From HGM12669 sp048527645 (GTDB taxonomy: Bacteria; Bacillota; Clostridia; Oscillospirales; CAG-272), in the NCBI GenBank assembly GCA_048527645.1, contig DBGFNI010000072.1, positions 1 to 10,925 of the forward strand: 10,925 nucleotides of DNA. The letters are read 5' to 3'. A program made the translations under genes and the position numbers. Numbering within the stretch: the stretch's first letter is position 1; every line of letters begins with the position of its first letter. This document shows positions 1 through 7,890 of the stretch, one piece after another. The notes beneath the pieces were generated by a model that did no database searches, had not been told where the DNA came from, and saw nothing but the letters and a program-made list of their open reading frames with translations.

Positions 1-939
1 CTGACGGCGGGATTCCTGCTCCAGCCACAGTCCCATGATGTTGCGCAAAAAGCGGATCTTGTTCCCCACTCCGCCTTCGTTGGTAAAATCGTATTTTTTC
101 GCTGCCGCACCGCGCGACGGTGCATCCAGCTCCGTCCCCATCAAAGACCAGGTTCCGCTGGAAAGAAAGACAAAGTCATCCCCCGCCGCCGGAACCGCCA
201 CAACCGCGCTCGCCGTATCGTGCGCACCGACGTTGACCACCTTCGCATGCAGCGCGCCGACCTGCTGCAAAACGCTTTCGGAAAGAGGTCCGACCGTGTC
301 ACCCGGCCGTGCCATCGGGGCAAACAGACTGCGCGGAATCCCGAATGTCTGCAAAATCCGGTCGGAAAAATCACGCGTTCCCGCGTCCAGCAGCTGGCTG
401 GTCGAGGCAATGGTATATTCACACCGCATATTTCCCGTCAGGAAATAATTGAGCAAATCGGGGGTGAAGAGGAGCTTGTCTGCCGCACCGAACAGCTGCG
501 GCTGCTGCTCCTTGAGCGCAATCAGCTGAAAAAGTGTGTTAAAATCATTGGTTTGCAAGCCGGTGATATCATACACCTCAGAACGGGACATCACCTCGTA
601 TGCCCGCCGCGGCACACCGACCGTCCGCGCGTCGCGGTAATGCACGGGGTTGGCAAGCAGTCTGCCGCCCGCGTCCAAAAGTCCGAAATCCACTCCCCAG
701 GTGTCAATCCCCACCGAGGCGATATCCCGGTCCTCGCCAAGCGCGCAGGTGCGCAGCGCCTGCAGAATTTCATGGTAAATCCGCAGAATATCCCAGCTGA
801 ACGTATTTCCCACCGTGACAGGCTCGTTGGGAAAACGGTGATTTTCCCGCAGTGTCAGCTTCTCTCCGTCGTAGCTGCCGACAATCCCCCGTCCGCTGGA
901 GGCGCCCAGGTCAATTGCAAGCATTTTCAAATCTGCCAT
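1..939 (-). CDS. rhaB: Rhamnulokinase, FGGY kinase family (partial, C-terminus beyond left edge)
   Basis: Cytosolic sugar kinase that phosphorylates L-rhamnulose to L-rhamnulose 1-phosphate with ATP, the second step of L-rhamnose catabolism. The 313 visible codons cover about two thirds of a family normally near 470-490 residues; the reading frame is still open at base 1. Visible motifs are the N-terminal phosphate loop DLGASSGR (residues 10-17), GIDTWGVDFG (77-86), NVGAHDTASA around residue 240 with D241 as the likely catalytic base, and SSGTWSLMGTEL (260-271), which is typical of rhamnulokinases rather than xylulo- or glycerol kinases. The ATG at 939 is preceded by a strong AAAGGAG site (minus strand). 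It lies 66 bases downstream of mutS2 on the same strand, and I see no terminator between them. The gap holds AT-rich hexamers (TTGCGA, then TATACC 15 bases later) that could be a weak promoter. Functionally it does not belong with the upstream housekeeping block, so a separate sugar operon probably begins here. Confidence 0.93.
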   Translation of the reverse strand, partial: MADLKMLAIDLGASSGRGIVGSYDGEKLTLRENHRFPNEPVTVGNTFSWDILRIYHEILQALRTCALGEDRDIASVGIDTWGVDFGLLDAGGRLLANPVHYRDARTVGVPRRAYEVMSRSEVYDITGLQTNDFNTLFQLIALKEQQPQLFGAADKLLFTPDLLNYFLTGNMRCEYTIASTSQLLDAGTRDFSDRILQTFGIPRSLFAPMARPGDTVGPLSESVLQQVGALHAKVVNVGAHDTASAVVAVPAAGDDFVFLSSGTWSLMGTELDAPSRGAAAKKYDFTNEGGVGNKIRFLRNIMGLWLEQESRRQ

Positions 940-1005
940 AACATTTCTCCTTTGGTATATGATATATTGGAATCTCGCAAAATCATTCTGTTTCTTTCCG
1001 ATGCT

Positions 1006-3399
1006 TTACGGTTTGAGCTCAACAACGGTAACGCCCATGTCTCCCTCGCCGATCGCGCCGGCGCGAAAGCTCTTCACGCGGCCGTCCCGCTTGAGCTCCG
1101 TCCACAGCGCCTTGCGCAACGCGCCGGTTCCTTTTCCGTGGATGATCGTTACACTTTTGGCATGCGCCAGCTGCGCGTCATCCAGATATTTGTCTACCAT
1201 AAACCACCCGTCATCTCCGGTCTGACCGCGAATATCCAGTTCCGTGTGAAAGTTTTTTGTCACCGCCAGCTGCACATTTCCCGTTTGTTTGGGCTTTTTC
1301 TCCGTCAGCTTCACGGTTTTGCCGTCAACCAGCATCAGATTCTTGACATTGGTTTTGGTTTTCAGCATGCCGGCTTTGACCATCACATCGCCGTTCTTGT
1401 CCGGCGCTGCCGTCACCACGCCCGCCTTGTTAATGTTGACTAAAATCACCTGATCGCCCACCTTCAGCGGACGGGGCAGCTCATAGTCCTGCACAACCGT
1501 TTCGTTCACAGGGTCAATATCCGAGGCGTTTTCACGCAGATACAGGCGGATGTTCTGCCGCGTCTTGGCGATGTGCTCCTTCAGATTTTCGCTTTCGCGC
1601 TGTTTTTGAAGCGTCTCCATTTGCTCCAGAATAAAGCGTTCGGAGGCTTTTGCGCTCTCTACAATCCGCACCGCCTGCTCGTGCGCATGCTGCACTTCCT
1701 TTTCCGCCCGTGCAAGATCGCGGGCAATTTTTTCATCCGCTTCCTTTTTATACGCTTCATATTCCAGACGCAGCTGCTGCGCCTGCTGCTTTTCATGCTC
1801 CATCTCAGAGCGCTCGCGCTCCAGCTTTTCCAGCACGTCTTCAAACTGCCGGTTCTCCGCGTTCACAAGTGAAGCGGCACGTGCCACAATGTCTCCCGGC
1901 AGACCCAACCGCTCGGAAATGGCAAATGCATTGGATTTTCCGGGTGCGCCGATGATCAGGCGGTATGTCGGCTGCAAGCTCTCCACATCAAATTCGCAGG
2001 AGGCGTTGCACACGCCGTCTGTTTGCAGGGCGTACGCTTTCAGCTCCGCATAGTGGGTTGTGGCCGCGCACAGCGCGCCGGCCGCGCGCACATGCTCCAA
2101 AATCGCCACCGCCAGCGCAGCGCCCTCCACCGGGTCGGTTCCCGCGCCCAGCTCGTCAAAAAGCACCAGCGACCGGTGATTGATCTGCGGCAAAAAGCCG
2201 ACGATGTTGACCATATGACCGGAAAACGTGGAAAGAGACTGTTCAATGCTCTGCTCGTCTCCGATATCCGCGAAAATGCGGTCAAATATACACAGCACCG
2301 AGCTCTCATCCGCCGGAATATGCAATCCCGCCTGCGCCATGAGGCAGAACAAGCCGATCGTTTTCAGCGTAACGGTTTTACCGCCCGTGTTGGGCCCCGT
2401 CACAACCAGCGTGTCAAAATCCTCGCCCAGGCGAATGCTCACCGGGACAACCTTCTTTTGGTCGAGCAGCGGATGCCGCGCCCGCACCAGAGAAATGCTG
2501 CGCTGCTCGTGAAAGCGCGCCTCGCTCCCGTCCAGTCGGTAAGAAAGCTCAGCCTTTGCAAAGACAAACGCAATCTGCGTGATGCTCTCATAGTCCGCGC
2601 AAATCTGCTCCCCGTGCTGTGCGACCTGTTCGGAGAGCTGCTGCAAAATCCGTTCGATCTCCTTCTGCTCTTTGGTTTGCAGTACCCGCAGCTCGTTGTT
2701 GGCGTCCACCACACTCATCGGCTCAACAAACAGCGTCGCGCCGGAAGCCGAGGTGTCGTGGATCAGACCCTTGATCTCATTTTTACATTCCGCCCGTACC
2801 GGAATCACATATCTGCCGTCGCGGATTGTCACGATGTTTTCCTGCAAAAACTTGGAATACGTCGGCGAGGTGATATACTTTTGCAGCAGTTCGCGGATTT
2901 TCGCGTTGGCATGGTTGATTTTGCGGCGGATTTCCGCCAGCGCCCCGGAGGCTTCATCCGCGATCGTATCCTCTGAGAAAATACTGCGCGTGATGTCGCG
3001 CTCCAGATATCGGTTCGGCTCCAGCAGTTCAAACAGCTCCGCCATGCTGCCCGCCGCGGCGCCCGCGTCCGACTGAATATAGTCGCACAGGCCGGCGGCA
3101 CACCGCAGCACGCCCGCCACGTCCAACAGCTTTGCGGGAGAGAGCGCCGCGCCCTTTTGCGCGTGGCGCACCGCGTCCGTCACGTCGTGCACCCGGTCAA
3201 ACACAGGCATGCCCTTGACCCCGATCAAACGCTTTGCATCAGTGGTCTGATGCTGCATTTTTTCAATATATACCTGGGAAAACCGGGGTTTTAACACGGA
3301 TGCAAGCTGTGCGGCGCCCTCGGTGGGGGCGAGCTTTGCCAGCATTTCGCGGATGCGGTCAAACTCCAGAATCATCATCGGTTTGTGTAAATTCGGCAT
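1006..3399 (-). CDS. mutS2: MutS2-family ATPase with C-terminal Smr domain (RqcU)
   Basis: Homodimeric ABC-type ATPase related to MutS but lacking the mismatch-recognition domain. Family members bind branched DNA and limit recombination, and in Bacillus subtilis MutS2 (RqcU) also acts on collided ribosomes. At 797 residues it is of normal family length (about 780-800). In order: an N-terminal core/lever region (1-320) containing an internal clamp-like coiled coil; the ATPase domain with Walker A GPNTGGKT (335-342), Walker B LVLFDE (411-416) followed by the GAGTDPVEGAAL signature, and a TTHY switch (447-450); a charged coiled coil (about 515-615); a KOW-like beta segment (about 645-690); and a C-terminal Smr domain (about 719-797) with LDIRG (721-725) and the nuclease-type HGKGTG (754-759). 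The chosen ATG has an AGGA site 9 bases upstream; ATGs at codons 8 and 9 are alternatives. It follows recO by 24 bases and so is probably cotranscribed with it. Confidence 0.97.
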   Translation of the reverse strand: MPNLHKPMMILEFDRIREMLAKLAPTEGAAQLASVLKPRFSQVYIEKMQHQTTDAKRLIGVKGMPVFDRVHDVTDAVRHAQKGAALSPAKLLDVAGVLRCAAGLCDYIQSDAGAAAGSMAELFELLEPNRYLERDITRSIFSEDTIADEASGALAEIRRKINHANAKIRELLQKYITSPTYSKFLQENIVTIRDGRYVIPVRAECKNEIKGLIHDTSASGATLFVEPMSVVDANNELRVLQTKEQKEIERILQQLSEQVAQHGEQICADYESITQIAFVFAKAELSYRLDGSEARFHEQRSISLVRARHPLLDQKKVVPVSIRLGEDFDTLVVTGPNTGGKTVTLKTIGLFCLMAQAGLHIPADESSVLCIFDRIFADIGDEQSIEQSLSTFSGHMVNIVGFLPQINHRSLVLFDELGAGTDPVEGAALAVAILEHVRAAGALCAATTHYAELKAYALQTDGVCNASCEFDVESLQPTYRLIIGAPGKSNAFAISERLGLPGDIVARAASLVNAENRQFEDVLEKLERERSEMEHEKQQAQQLRLEYEAYKKEADEKIARDLARAEKEVQHAHEQAVRIVESAKASERFILEQMETLQKQRESENLKEHIAKTRQNIRLYLRENASDIDPVNETVVQDYELPRPLKVGDQVILVNINKAGVVTAAPDKNGDVMVKAGMLKTKTNVKNLMLVDGKTVKLTEKKPKQTGNVQLAVTKNFHTELDIRGQTGDDGWFMVDKYLDDAQLAHAKSVTIIHGKGTGALRKALWTELKRDGRVKSFRAGAIGEGDMGVTVVELKP

Positions 3400-3423
3400 A
3401 TCAATTTTTCCTAATAAAATATC

Positions 3424-4203
3424 CTATAATATGGTTTTATAAAAGGTCAGGGAGTGATAACCGTGCTCCACATGGCACAGCAAGTACCGCTCGCAGACCT
3501 GCGCGAAGGAAAGCAGCTCCGCCTCTTCCAGATGAAAGGAAAACTGCTTGGCAGCAGGGGCGGTGATGACATACCGCAGGGCTGCCGTCACACTGTTGGA
3601 AATTTTGACGCACAGCGCGCCGCCGTCGTCCTCATAAGGGGTGAGGGGCACGGGCTGCTTGCTCTGACAGCGGTCGCACAGCAGTGTGCCGTTGAGCAAA
3701 TCAAAAAACATGTCCCGCTCACCGTATTCCGCGCCGCATGCACCGCACGCGCCGAGCTGCGGCAAAAAGCCGATGATACAGGCGCAGCGGAATTCAAAGG
3801 TACCCTTCACCAGCGCCGGCGCATGGCTCTCTTTTTCCAGACACCACAACGCGTTGAGCGTCAGCTGCAGCATGCTGTGCTCGTCGCTCTCCTCCAGACA
3901 CACATCCGCCGCAACATCGCACAGATAGGTCGCCAGTGCAAGCGTTGTGAGATCCTGCCGCAGATGAAAATAACTGCACACGACCTCGCACTCCTGCAAG
4001 GTATAACTGTTTTTCCCTCGGTACAGCGTGTAATCGCCGCAGCAAAACAGCTGCGTTGCGGAAAGAAAGCGGCTCGTCGGACGCTTCGCACCGCGCGCAA
4101 ACACAGAGATTTTCCCGCGCGACGCGGTCAGCAGCGTCATCATCCGGTCAAAGTCGCCTACATCCGTCACCCGCACCACCAAGCCACGCAGCTGCTCTGT
4201 CAT
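3424..4203 (-). CDS. recO: DNA repair protein RecO
   Basis: Recombination mediator that works with RecR (and RecF) to load RecA on SSB-coated single-stranded DNA and to anneal complementary strands. Its 259 residues match the family length (about 240-260). The N-terminal OB-fold (about 1-80) opens with the typical GLVVRVTDVGDFDRMMTLLT pattern and includes GKISVFARGAKRPTSR. The rest is the helical C-terminal domain. A four-cysteine zinc site is intact: CGAC at 153-156 and CDRC at 176-179, as in Gram-positive RecO. Its ATG shares the ATGA with the TGA stop of era (4-base overlap, 4200-4203). Only a weak GGGA lies upstream, so translation is probably coupled to era. The gene ends in TAG. The order era-recO is standard in Firmicutes. 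Confidence 0.96.
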   Translation of the reverse strand: MTEQLRGLVVRVTDVGDFDRMMTLLTASRGKISVFARGAKRPTSRFLSATQLFCCGDYTLYRGKNSYTLQECEVVCSYFHLRQDLTTLALATYLCDVAADVCLEESDEHSMLQLTLNALWCLEKESHAPALVKGTFEFRCACIIGFLPQLGACGACGAEYGERDMFFDLLNGTLLCDRCQSKQPVPLTPYEDDGGALCVKISNSVTAALRYVITAPAAKQFSFHLEEAELLSFAQVCERYLLCHVEHGYHSLTFYKTIL

Positions 4204-5090
4204 GAGTCGTCCCGAAAGCCGAAGTTGGCAATATTGGACTGGTTGTCACGCCAGTTTTCCTTCACCTTGACCCAAAGATTGAGGTAAACCTTGGTACCCA
4301 AAAATGCTTCCAGATCCTGGCGGGCATAGCTGCCGATGGTTTTGAGCTGCGCACCGTTCTTGCCGATGATCATTCCCTTATGGCTCTCCCGCTCACAGAA
4401 GATCTCCGCGCGGATCGACACCAAATCTTTCCGCTCGGAAAAATCCTCGATCACCACCGCGATCCCGTGCGGGATTTCATCGTTCATGGTGCGCAGTATT
4501 TTTTCCCGGATGATTTCCGCGGCGATTTGACGCTCCGGCTGATCGGTGATCATGTCCGGCGGGAACATCCACGGTCCCTCCTGCATCAGCGGCGCAAGCT
4601 CTTCAAATATAATATCAATACCCTTGCCCTTGGCAGCGGAAATCGGAACCACCGCATGAAAGTCAAACATTTCCGAAAAGCGTTGGATGGTCTGCCCGAC
4701 CTTTTCCGCCGTGGAAATGTCCGTCTTGTTGATGACGAGAATGGTCGGCGTGCCGGATTTGGAAAGGCGCTTCATCAGCTCCTCTTCGGCGGGACTCAGA
4801 TGCTTGTCCGCCTCAACCACATACAAAACCGCATCAACATCGCCCACCGTTTCGCCCGCGGTCTTCATCATATAATCGCCCAGCTTGTTCTTCGGGCGGT
4901 GCATGCCCGGCGTGTCCAAAAACACATACTGGGTGTCACCCACGGTGTGAATCCCCGTGATGCGCGTCCGCGTGGTCTGGGGCTTTGCGGAGACAATCGC
5001 AATCTTCTCTCCCAATATGGTGTTCAGCAATGTCGATTTTCCCACATTGGGGCGTCCGACAATCGCAATAAAGCCTGTTTTTGTTGTCAT
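4200..5090 (-). CDS. era: GTPase Era, 30S ribosome assembly factor
   Basis: Essential Ras-like GTPase that binds the 3' end of 16S rRNA and helps mature the 30S subunit, linking ribosome assembly to growth. The 296 residues match the family. G motifs are complete: G1 GRPNVGKS (12-19), the G2 region TTRTRITG (39-46), G3 DTPG (59-62), G4 NKTD (121-124), and G5 around SAAKG (151-155). The C-terminal KH domain carries the RNA-binding loop IIGKNG (241-246), followed by the conserved FLGTKVYLNLWVKVKENWRD segment. The ATG overlaps the ybeY stop (GTATGA), and the TGA stop overlaps recO, so the three genes form a translationally coupled chain. YbeY and Era both act on the 16S rRNA 3' end, which fits their adjacency. 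Confidence 0.98.
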   Translation of the reverse strand: MTTKTGFIAIVGRPNVGKSTLLNTILGEKIAIVSAKPQTTRTRITGIHTVGDTQYVFLDTPGMHRPKNKLGDYMMKTAGETVGDVDAVLYVVEADKHLSPAEEELMKRLSKSGTPTILVINKTDISTAEKVGQTIQRFSEMFDFHAVVPISAAKGKGIDIIFEELAPLMQEGPWMFPPDMITDQPERQIAAEIIREKILRTMNDEIPHGIAVVIEDFSERKDLVSIRAEIFCERESHKGMIIGKNGAQLKTIGSYARQDLEAFLGTKVYLNLWVKVKENWRDNQSNIANFGFRDDS

Positions 5091-5626
5091 ACTGTTTTCG
5101 TCTGCTCCTGTTTCTCTTTTTCTTCCGTCAAACGGTCCAGGCCGATGCTGTGCAGAATTTCCTTTTGTTTGCGGCGCATTTCCCGGTCCTGTTCTGCTCC
5201 CAACTCATGATCGTATCCCAAAAGATGCAGCAGAGAATGCACGCTTAAAAACGCCAGCTCGCGGTCCAGCGAATGACCGAACTGCTGCGCCTGCTGCATC
5301 GCACGGCTGACGCACAGGACAATATCGCCCAGTGCAACACCGCCCGCCACGCAATCCGTTTCGGGATTGATTTGTGCAATGCTCTCCCACTCCGGGAAGG
5401 ACAGCACATCCGTCACCGCGTCCTTGCCGCGCCACTCCCGGTTGAGGCGGCGAATGGTCTCCCCGTCCACAAAGGTGACGGAAATCTCCGCCGGGTAAGG
5501 AAATGCCTCATATTGCAGCGCCGCGCGCAGCGCACGGCGAATCAGCGCACGCATGGCGGGCGTGACCACCGCCTCCTTCTGCTCGTTGCGCGTGTAAACC
5601 GTGTCATTCCTGCGCTTAGTTTTCAC
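5087..5626 (-). CDS. ybeY: Endoribonuclease YbeY (rRNA maturation factor)
   Basis: Zinc-dependent single-strand endoribonuclease needed for 16S rRNA 3'-end maturation and 70S ribosome quality control. The metal site is intact as HSLLHLLGYDH (H130, H134, H140 from the chosen start), and the upstream family signature is LNREWRGKDAVTDVLSFP (61-78). The frame is open further upstream to an ATG at 5755, but that extension lies wholly inside phoH and is rich in basic residues with no family resemblance. I prefer the GTG at 5626, which gives 179 residues. It follows a GGAGG at 5638-5642 by 11 bases and overlaps the end of phoH by 11 bases. This leaves a normal short N-terminal lead before the conserved fold. 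The 3' end overlaps era. In Bacillus, pgpH lies between phoH and ybeY; here it is absent. Confidence 0.93.
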   Translation of the reverse strand: MKTKRRNDTVYTRNEQKEAVVTPAMRALIRRALRAALQYEAFPYPAEISVTFVDGETIRRLNREWRGKDAVTDVLSFPEWESIAQINPETDCVAGGVALGDIVLCVSRAMQQAQQFGHSLDRELAFLSVHSLLHLLGYDHELGAEQDREMRRKQKEILHSIGLDRLTEEKEKQEQTKTV

Positions 5627-6653
5627 GGCGCTTCTCGCCTCCGTTCTTTTCAAAGCGGTATTTCTGTGCTTTTCCTGCCTGTTCCCGCTCCGCTTTGTCA
5701 TACGCGCTGATGATTTTCTGCACCAGCTTGTGCCGCACAACGTCTCTCTGATCAAAATGATGGATGGCGATCCCGTCGATGTTTTTCAGAATCCGGCACG
5801 CCTGCGCCAAACCGCTTTTTTTGCCGAACGGCAGATCGGTCTGCGTCAGATCTCCCGTGACCACCGCCTTGGACCGAAAGCCCAGACGGGTCAGAAACAT
5901 TTTCATCTGTTCGGGCGTTGTGTTCTGTGCCTCGTCCAGAATGATAAAAGAATCGTCCAGCGTTCTGCCGCGCATATACGCCAGCGGCGCGATCTCGATC
6001 ATCCCGCGCTCCGCATAGCGCTGATAGGTCTCGGTGCCGAGCATTTCATACAGCGCGTCATACAGCGGGCGCAGATAAGGGTCGATCTTGTTCTGCAAAT
6101 CCCCCGGCAAAAAGCCCAGCTTCTCCCCCGCTTCCACCGCCGGACGCGTCAGCACAATCCGCTCAATTTCCTTATTGCGCAGCGCCGTGACCGCCATTGC
6201 CACGGCAAGAAAGGTCTTGCCCGTTCCGGCGGGGCCGACCCCCAGAATAATGGTGTTGTTCTGAATGGCCTGTACATAGTGCTTCTGCCCCACGGTCTTT
6301 GCATTGATCGGCTTGCCGCGCGTGGTCAGGCAGATGCAGTCGCTGTCCAGCGCCGAAAGCTCCTCTGTTTTTCCGTCGGAGACCATGGAAAGGACATATT
6401 CCACGTTTTGTTCGCTGATGCTGCCCTTCATTCGGATCATCCGGCACAGACTGCGTACCGCCTGGCACGCCTGCTCCGCCGCCGCTTCCTCCTCCGCGCG
6501 GATCACCACGGCGTTCCCGCCGCTCTCCATGGTATCTCTGCTGACAATCTGCACGCCGAAGCGCTCCTCCAAGAGGCGCACATTCGCGTCATATGCGCCG
6601 AAGAGCGCAACGGTCTGCTCCATGGTATCGGTTAATACGATTTTTTCCGTCAT
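5616..6653 (-). CDS. phoH: PhoH family P-loop ATPase
   Basis: PhoH-like protein: a RecA-fold ATPase, in some bacteria linked to RNA metabolism and predicted to be helicase-like, and commonly encoded beside ybeY. Its biochemical role is not firmly established. From the ATG at 6653 it has 345 residues, close to the usual 310-350. An N-terminal KH-like module (about 12-70) precedes the ATPase core, which has Walker A GPAGTGKT (140-147), a TRPAVEAGEKLGFLPGD segment (169-185), Walker B FIILDEAQNT (236-245) and the sensor-like GDLTQTDLP (267-275). The frame stays open upstream to 6884, but that stretch overlaps the yqfD 3' end and is arginine-rich nonsense. The ATG at 6653 has an AAAGGAAG site five bases upstream, which decides the start. 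It follows yqfD by 19 bases. Confidence 0.95.
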   Translation of the reverse strand: MTEKIVLTDTMEQTVALFGAYDANVRLLEERFGVQIVSRDTMESGGNAVVIRAEEEAAAEQACQAVRSLCRMIRMKGSISEQNVEYVLSMVSDGKTEELSALDSDCICLTTRGKPINAKTVGQKHYVQAIQNNTIILGVGPAGTGKTFLAVAMAVTALRNKEIERIVLTRPAVEAGEKLGFLPGDLQNKIDPYLRPLYDALYEMLGTETYQRYAERGMIEIAPLAYMRGRTLDDSFIILDEAQNTTPEQMKMFLTRLGFRSKAVVTGDLTQTDLPFGKKSGLAQACRILKNIDGIAIHHFDQRDVVRHKLVQKIISAYDKAEREQAGKAQKYRFEKNGGEKRREN

Positions 6654-6672
6654 AAATGCTTCCTTTGTTTTG

Positions 6673-7890
6673 TTAATCCGTGCCGTCCGTCCCCGCGTTC
6701 TGCTGTTCCTCCGACGGTGTGAAGGTGACAAAATCCTCTCGCGCAATATTGCGAACACATTCCACTGCGCCGTGCACGACAAGCAGATCCTCCGACCATT
6801 CCTCCTGCACGGCGGTGCTCTCAATTTCCGCATCCGCCAGAGCGCTGCGCATTTCCTCTTGCAGCGCGGCCTCTGCCTGAGCAAGCGCCTGTTCCTGCGT
6901 CAGGCGCACCGTCTTTTCTTCATACGGCAGATAATGATCGGTGCTGATTTGCAGCGGCAAAACCGAGCCGCCGGGGAGTATATACGACTTCTCATCTTCT
7001 ATTTTATCACATAATGCAGGTAAATTTCCATAGTTTCAGAAAAGTTTTATATTTTTTCCGAAAAAAATCAGTCCTTTTTCCCGATATATCTCCCCCGTAT
7101 ACTGTTTTTGCACCTGCTCGAGCGGAATTTCGATGCGAATGCGGTAAACCGTCTGCGCATATACCTTTCCGCCGGCGCGCACCAGACGGTATACCCCCTC
7201 GGCATCCGGCTCAAGTCCGGAAATGAGCGTCTGCCCTCTTCCCACCACGTCACCCGGCTGCACCAGCACATCTCCCGCCGTGCTCTCCACCCGCACGATC
7301 ACGCCCTCCGCGTCTGCCGCAAGCACCGATACACATCCTGCCTTTTGCGCATCGTCCGGCTCTTCATACCGCTGCTCTTTGAGTTGTACCAGCATCACCG
7401 TCCCGCGCCGGTTGATGCTGATCCACTCCAGTCGTTCATCCTCGATCAAATAGGCATTTTGCACCTGCCACAAGTCCAGCCTGCCGAAGGGCTTTCCCAC
7501 GCCGACCCCCTGCTCTGCCAAAGCATCGCGCACCTCACGCTCATCAATCCTTTCCAGTCCGGTAATGCGAACCTCCCAGATCACGCCCGACCCAAGCGTC
7601 CACACCGCCGCAATGAGCAGCGCACCGACAGCCAGTCCGTACCGCCGCCGATAGCGTGCAAGCAGCCGCGGCAGTCCGTGCCATGCCAGCACCCGCACCC
7701 CGGATGTTTGTGCAAAGGCGTGCGCCAGCCGACGCGGCAAAAACAACACCGCATTTCCCGCGCTGTCCTGCCGCAGTCCCCACAGCGGCGCATGCACACT
7801 GATCAGCTGATCCAAAAGCAAATCCTTGACCGCAGCGTCCAGCAGCACCTCCGCATATCCGAGCAGCCATCGCGTCAATCTGTTAAACAT
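6673..7890 (-). pseudogene. yqfD: Sporulation protein YqfD, interrupted by one in-frame TGA
   Basis: YqfD is a membrane-anchored protein of the mother-cell sporulation programme; its molecular role is poorly known. The ATG at 7890 has a GGGGAAG site six bases upstream and overlaps the yqfC stop by 8 bases. Codons 1-284 (7036-7890) show an amphipathic N-terminus, one membrane segment (about 84-106, GLAVGALLIAAVWTLGSGVI) and a following extracytoplasmic part that starts VRITGLERIDEREV. A TGA stands at codon 285 (7036-7038), directly after GKNIKLF. The same frame then stays open for 120 codons to a TAA at 6673. It reads CDKIEDEKSYILPGG and later VRLTQEQALAQAEAALQEE, which looks like the YqfD C-terminus. 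Read through, the product would be 405 residues, matching the family's roughly 400. The downstream part has no in-frame ATG with a ribosome site, so an independent second gene is unlikely. A nonsense mutation or a sequence error are the main explanations. Confidence 0.85.

Noticed and set aside
220..1443. Long plus-strand open frame of 407 codons opposite rhaB and mutS2
   Set aside because: It is antisense to two clearly conserved genes, has no recognisable motif and crosses their boundary; G+C-rich codon use leaves such frames open by chance.
2023..2976. Plus-strand open frame of 317 codons opposite mutS2
   Set aside because: Low-complexity Arg/His/Gln-rich translation mirroring mutS2 codons, including its Walker regions; no ribosome site or domain.
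3454..4287. Plus-strand open frame of 277 codons opposite recO
   Set aside because: Mirror of recO and the era 3' end with no domain; recO itself is unambiguous.
5601..6635. Plus-strand open frame of 344 codons opposite phoH
   Set aside because: Mirror of phoH with His/Arg-rich composition and no family features.
6673..6960. Independent small gene starting at TTG 6960
   Set aside because: No ribosome binding site precedes the TTG, and the same frame continues upstream with YqfD-like residues to the TGA, so it is the severed yqfD C-terminus.
6996..7038. Selenocysteine insertion at the yqfD TGA
   Set aside because: The bases just after TGA are AT-rich with no GC-stemmed hairpin of bacterial SECIS type, and YqfD is not a redox protein family.
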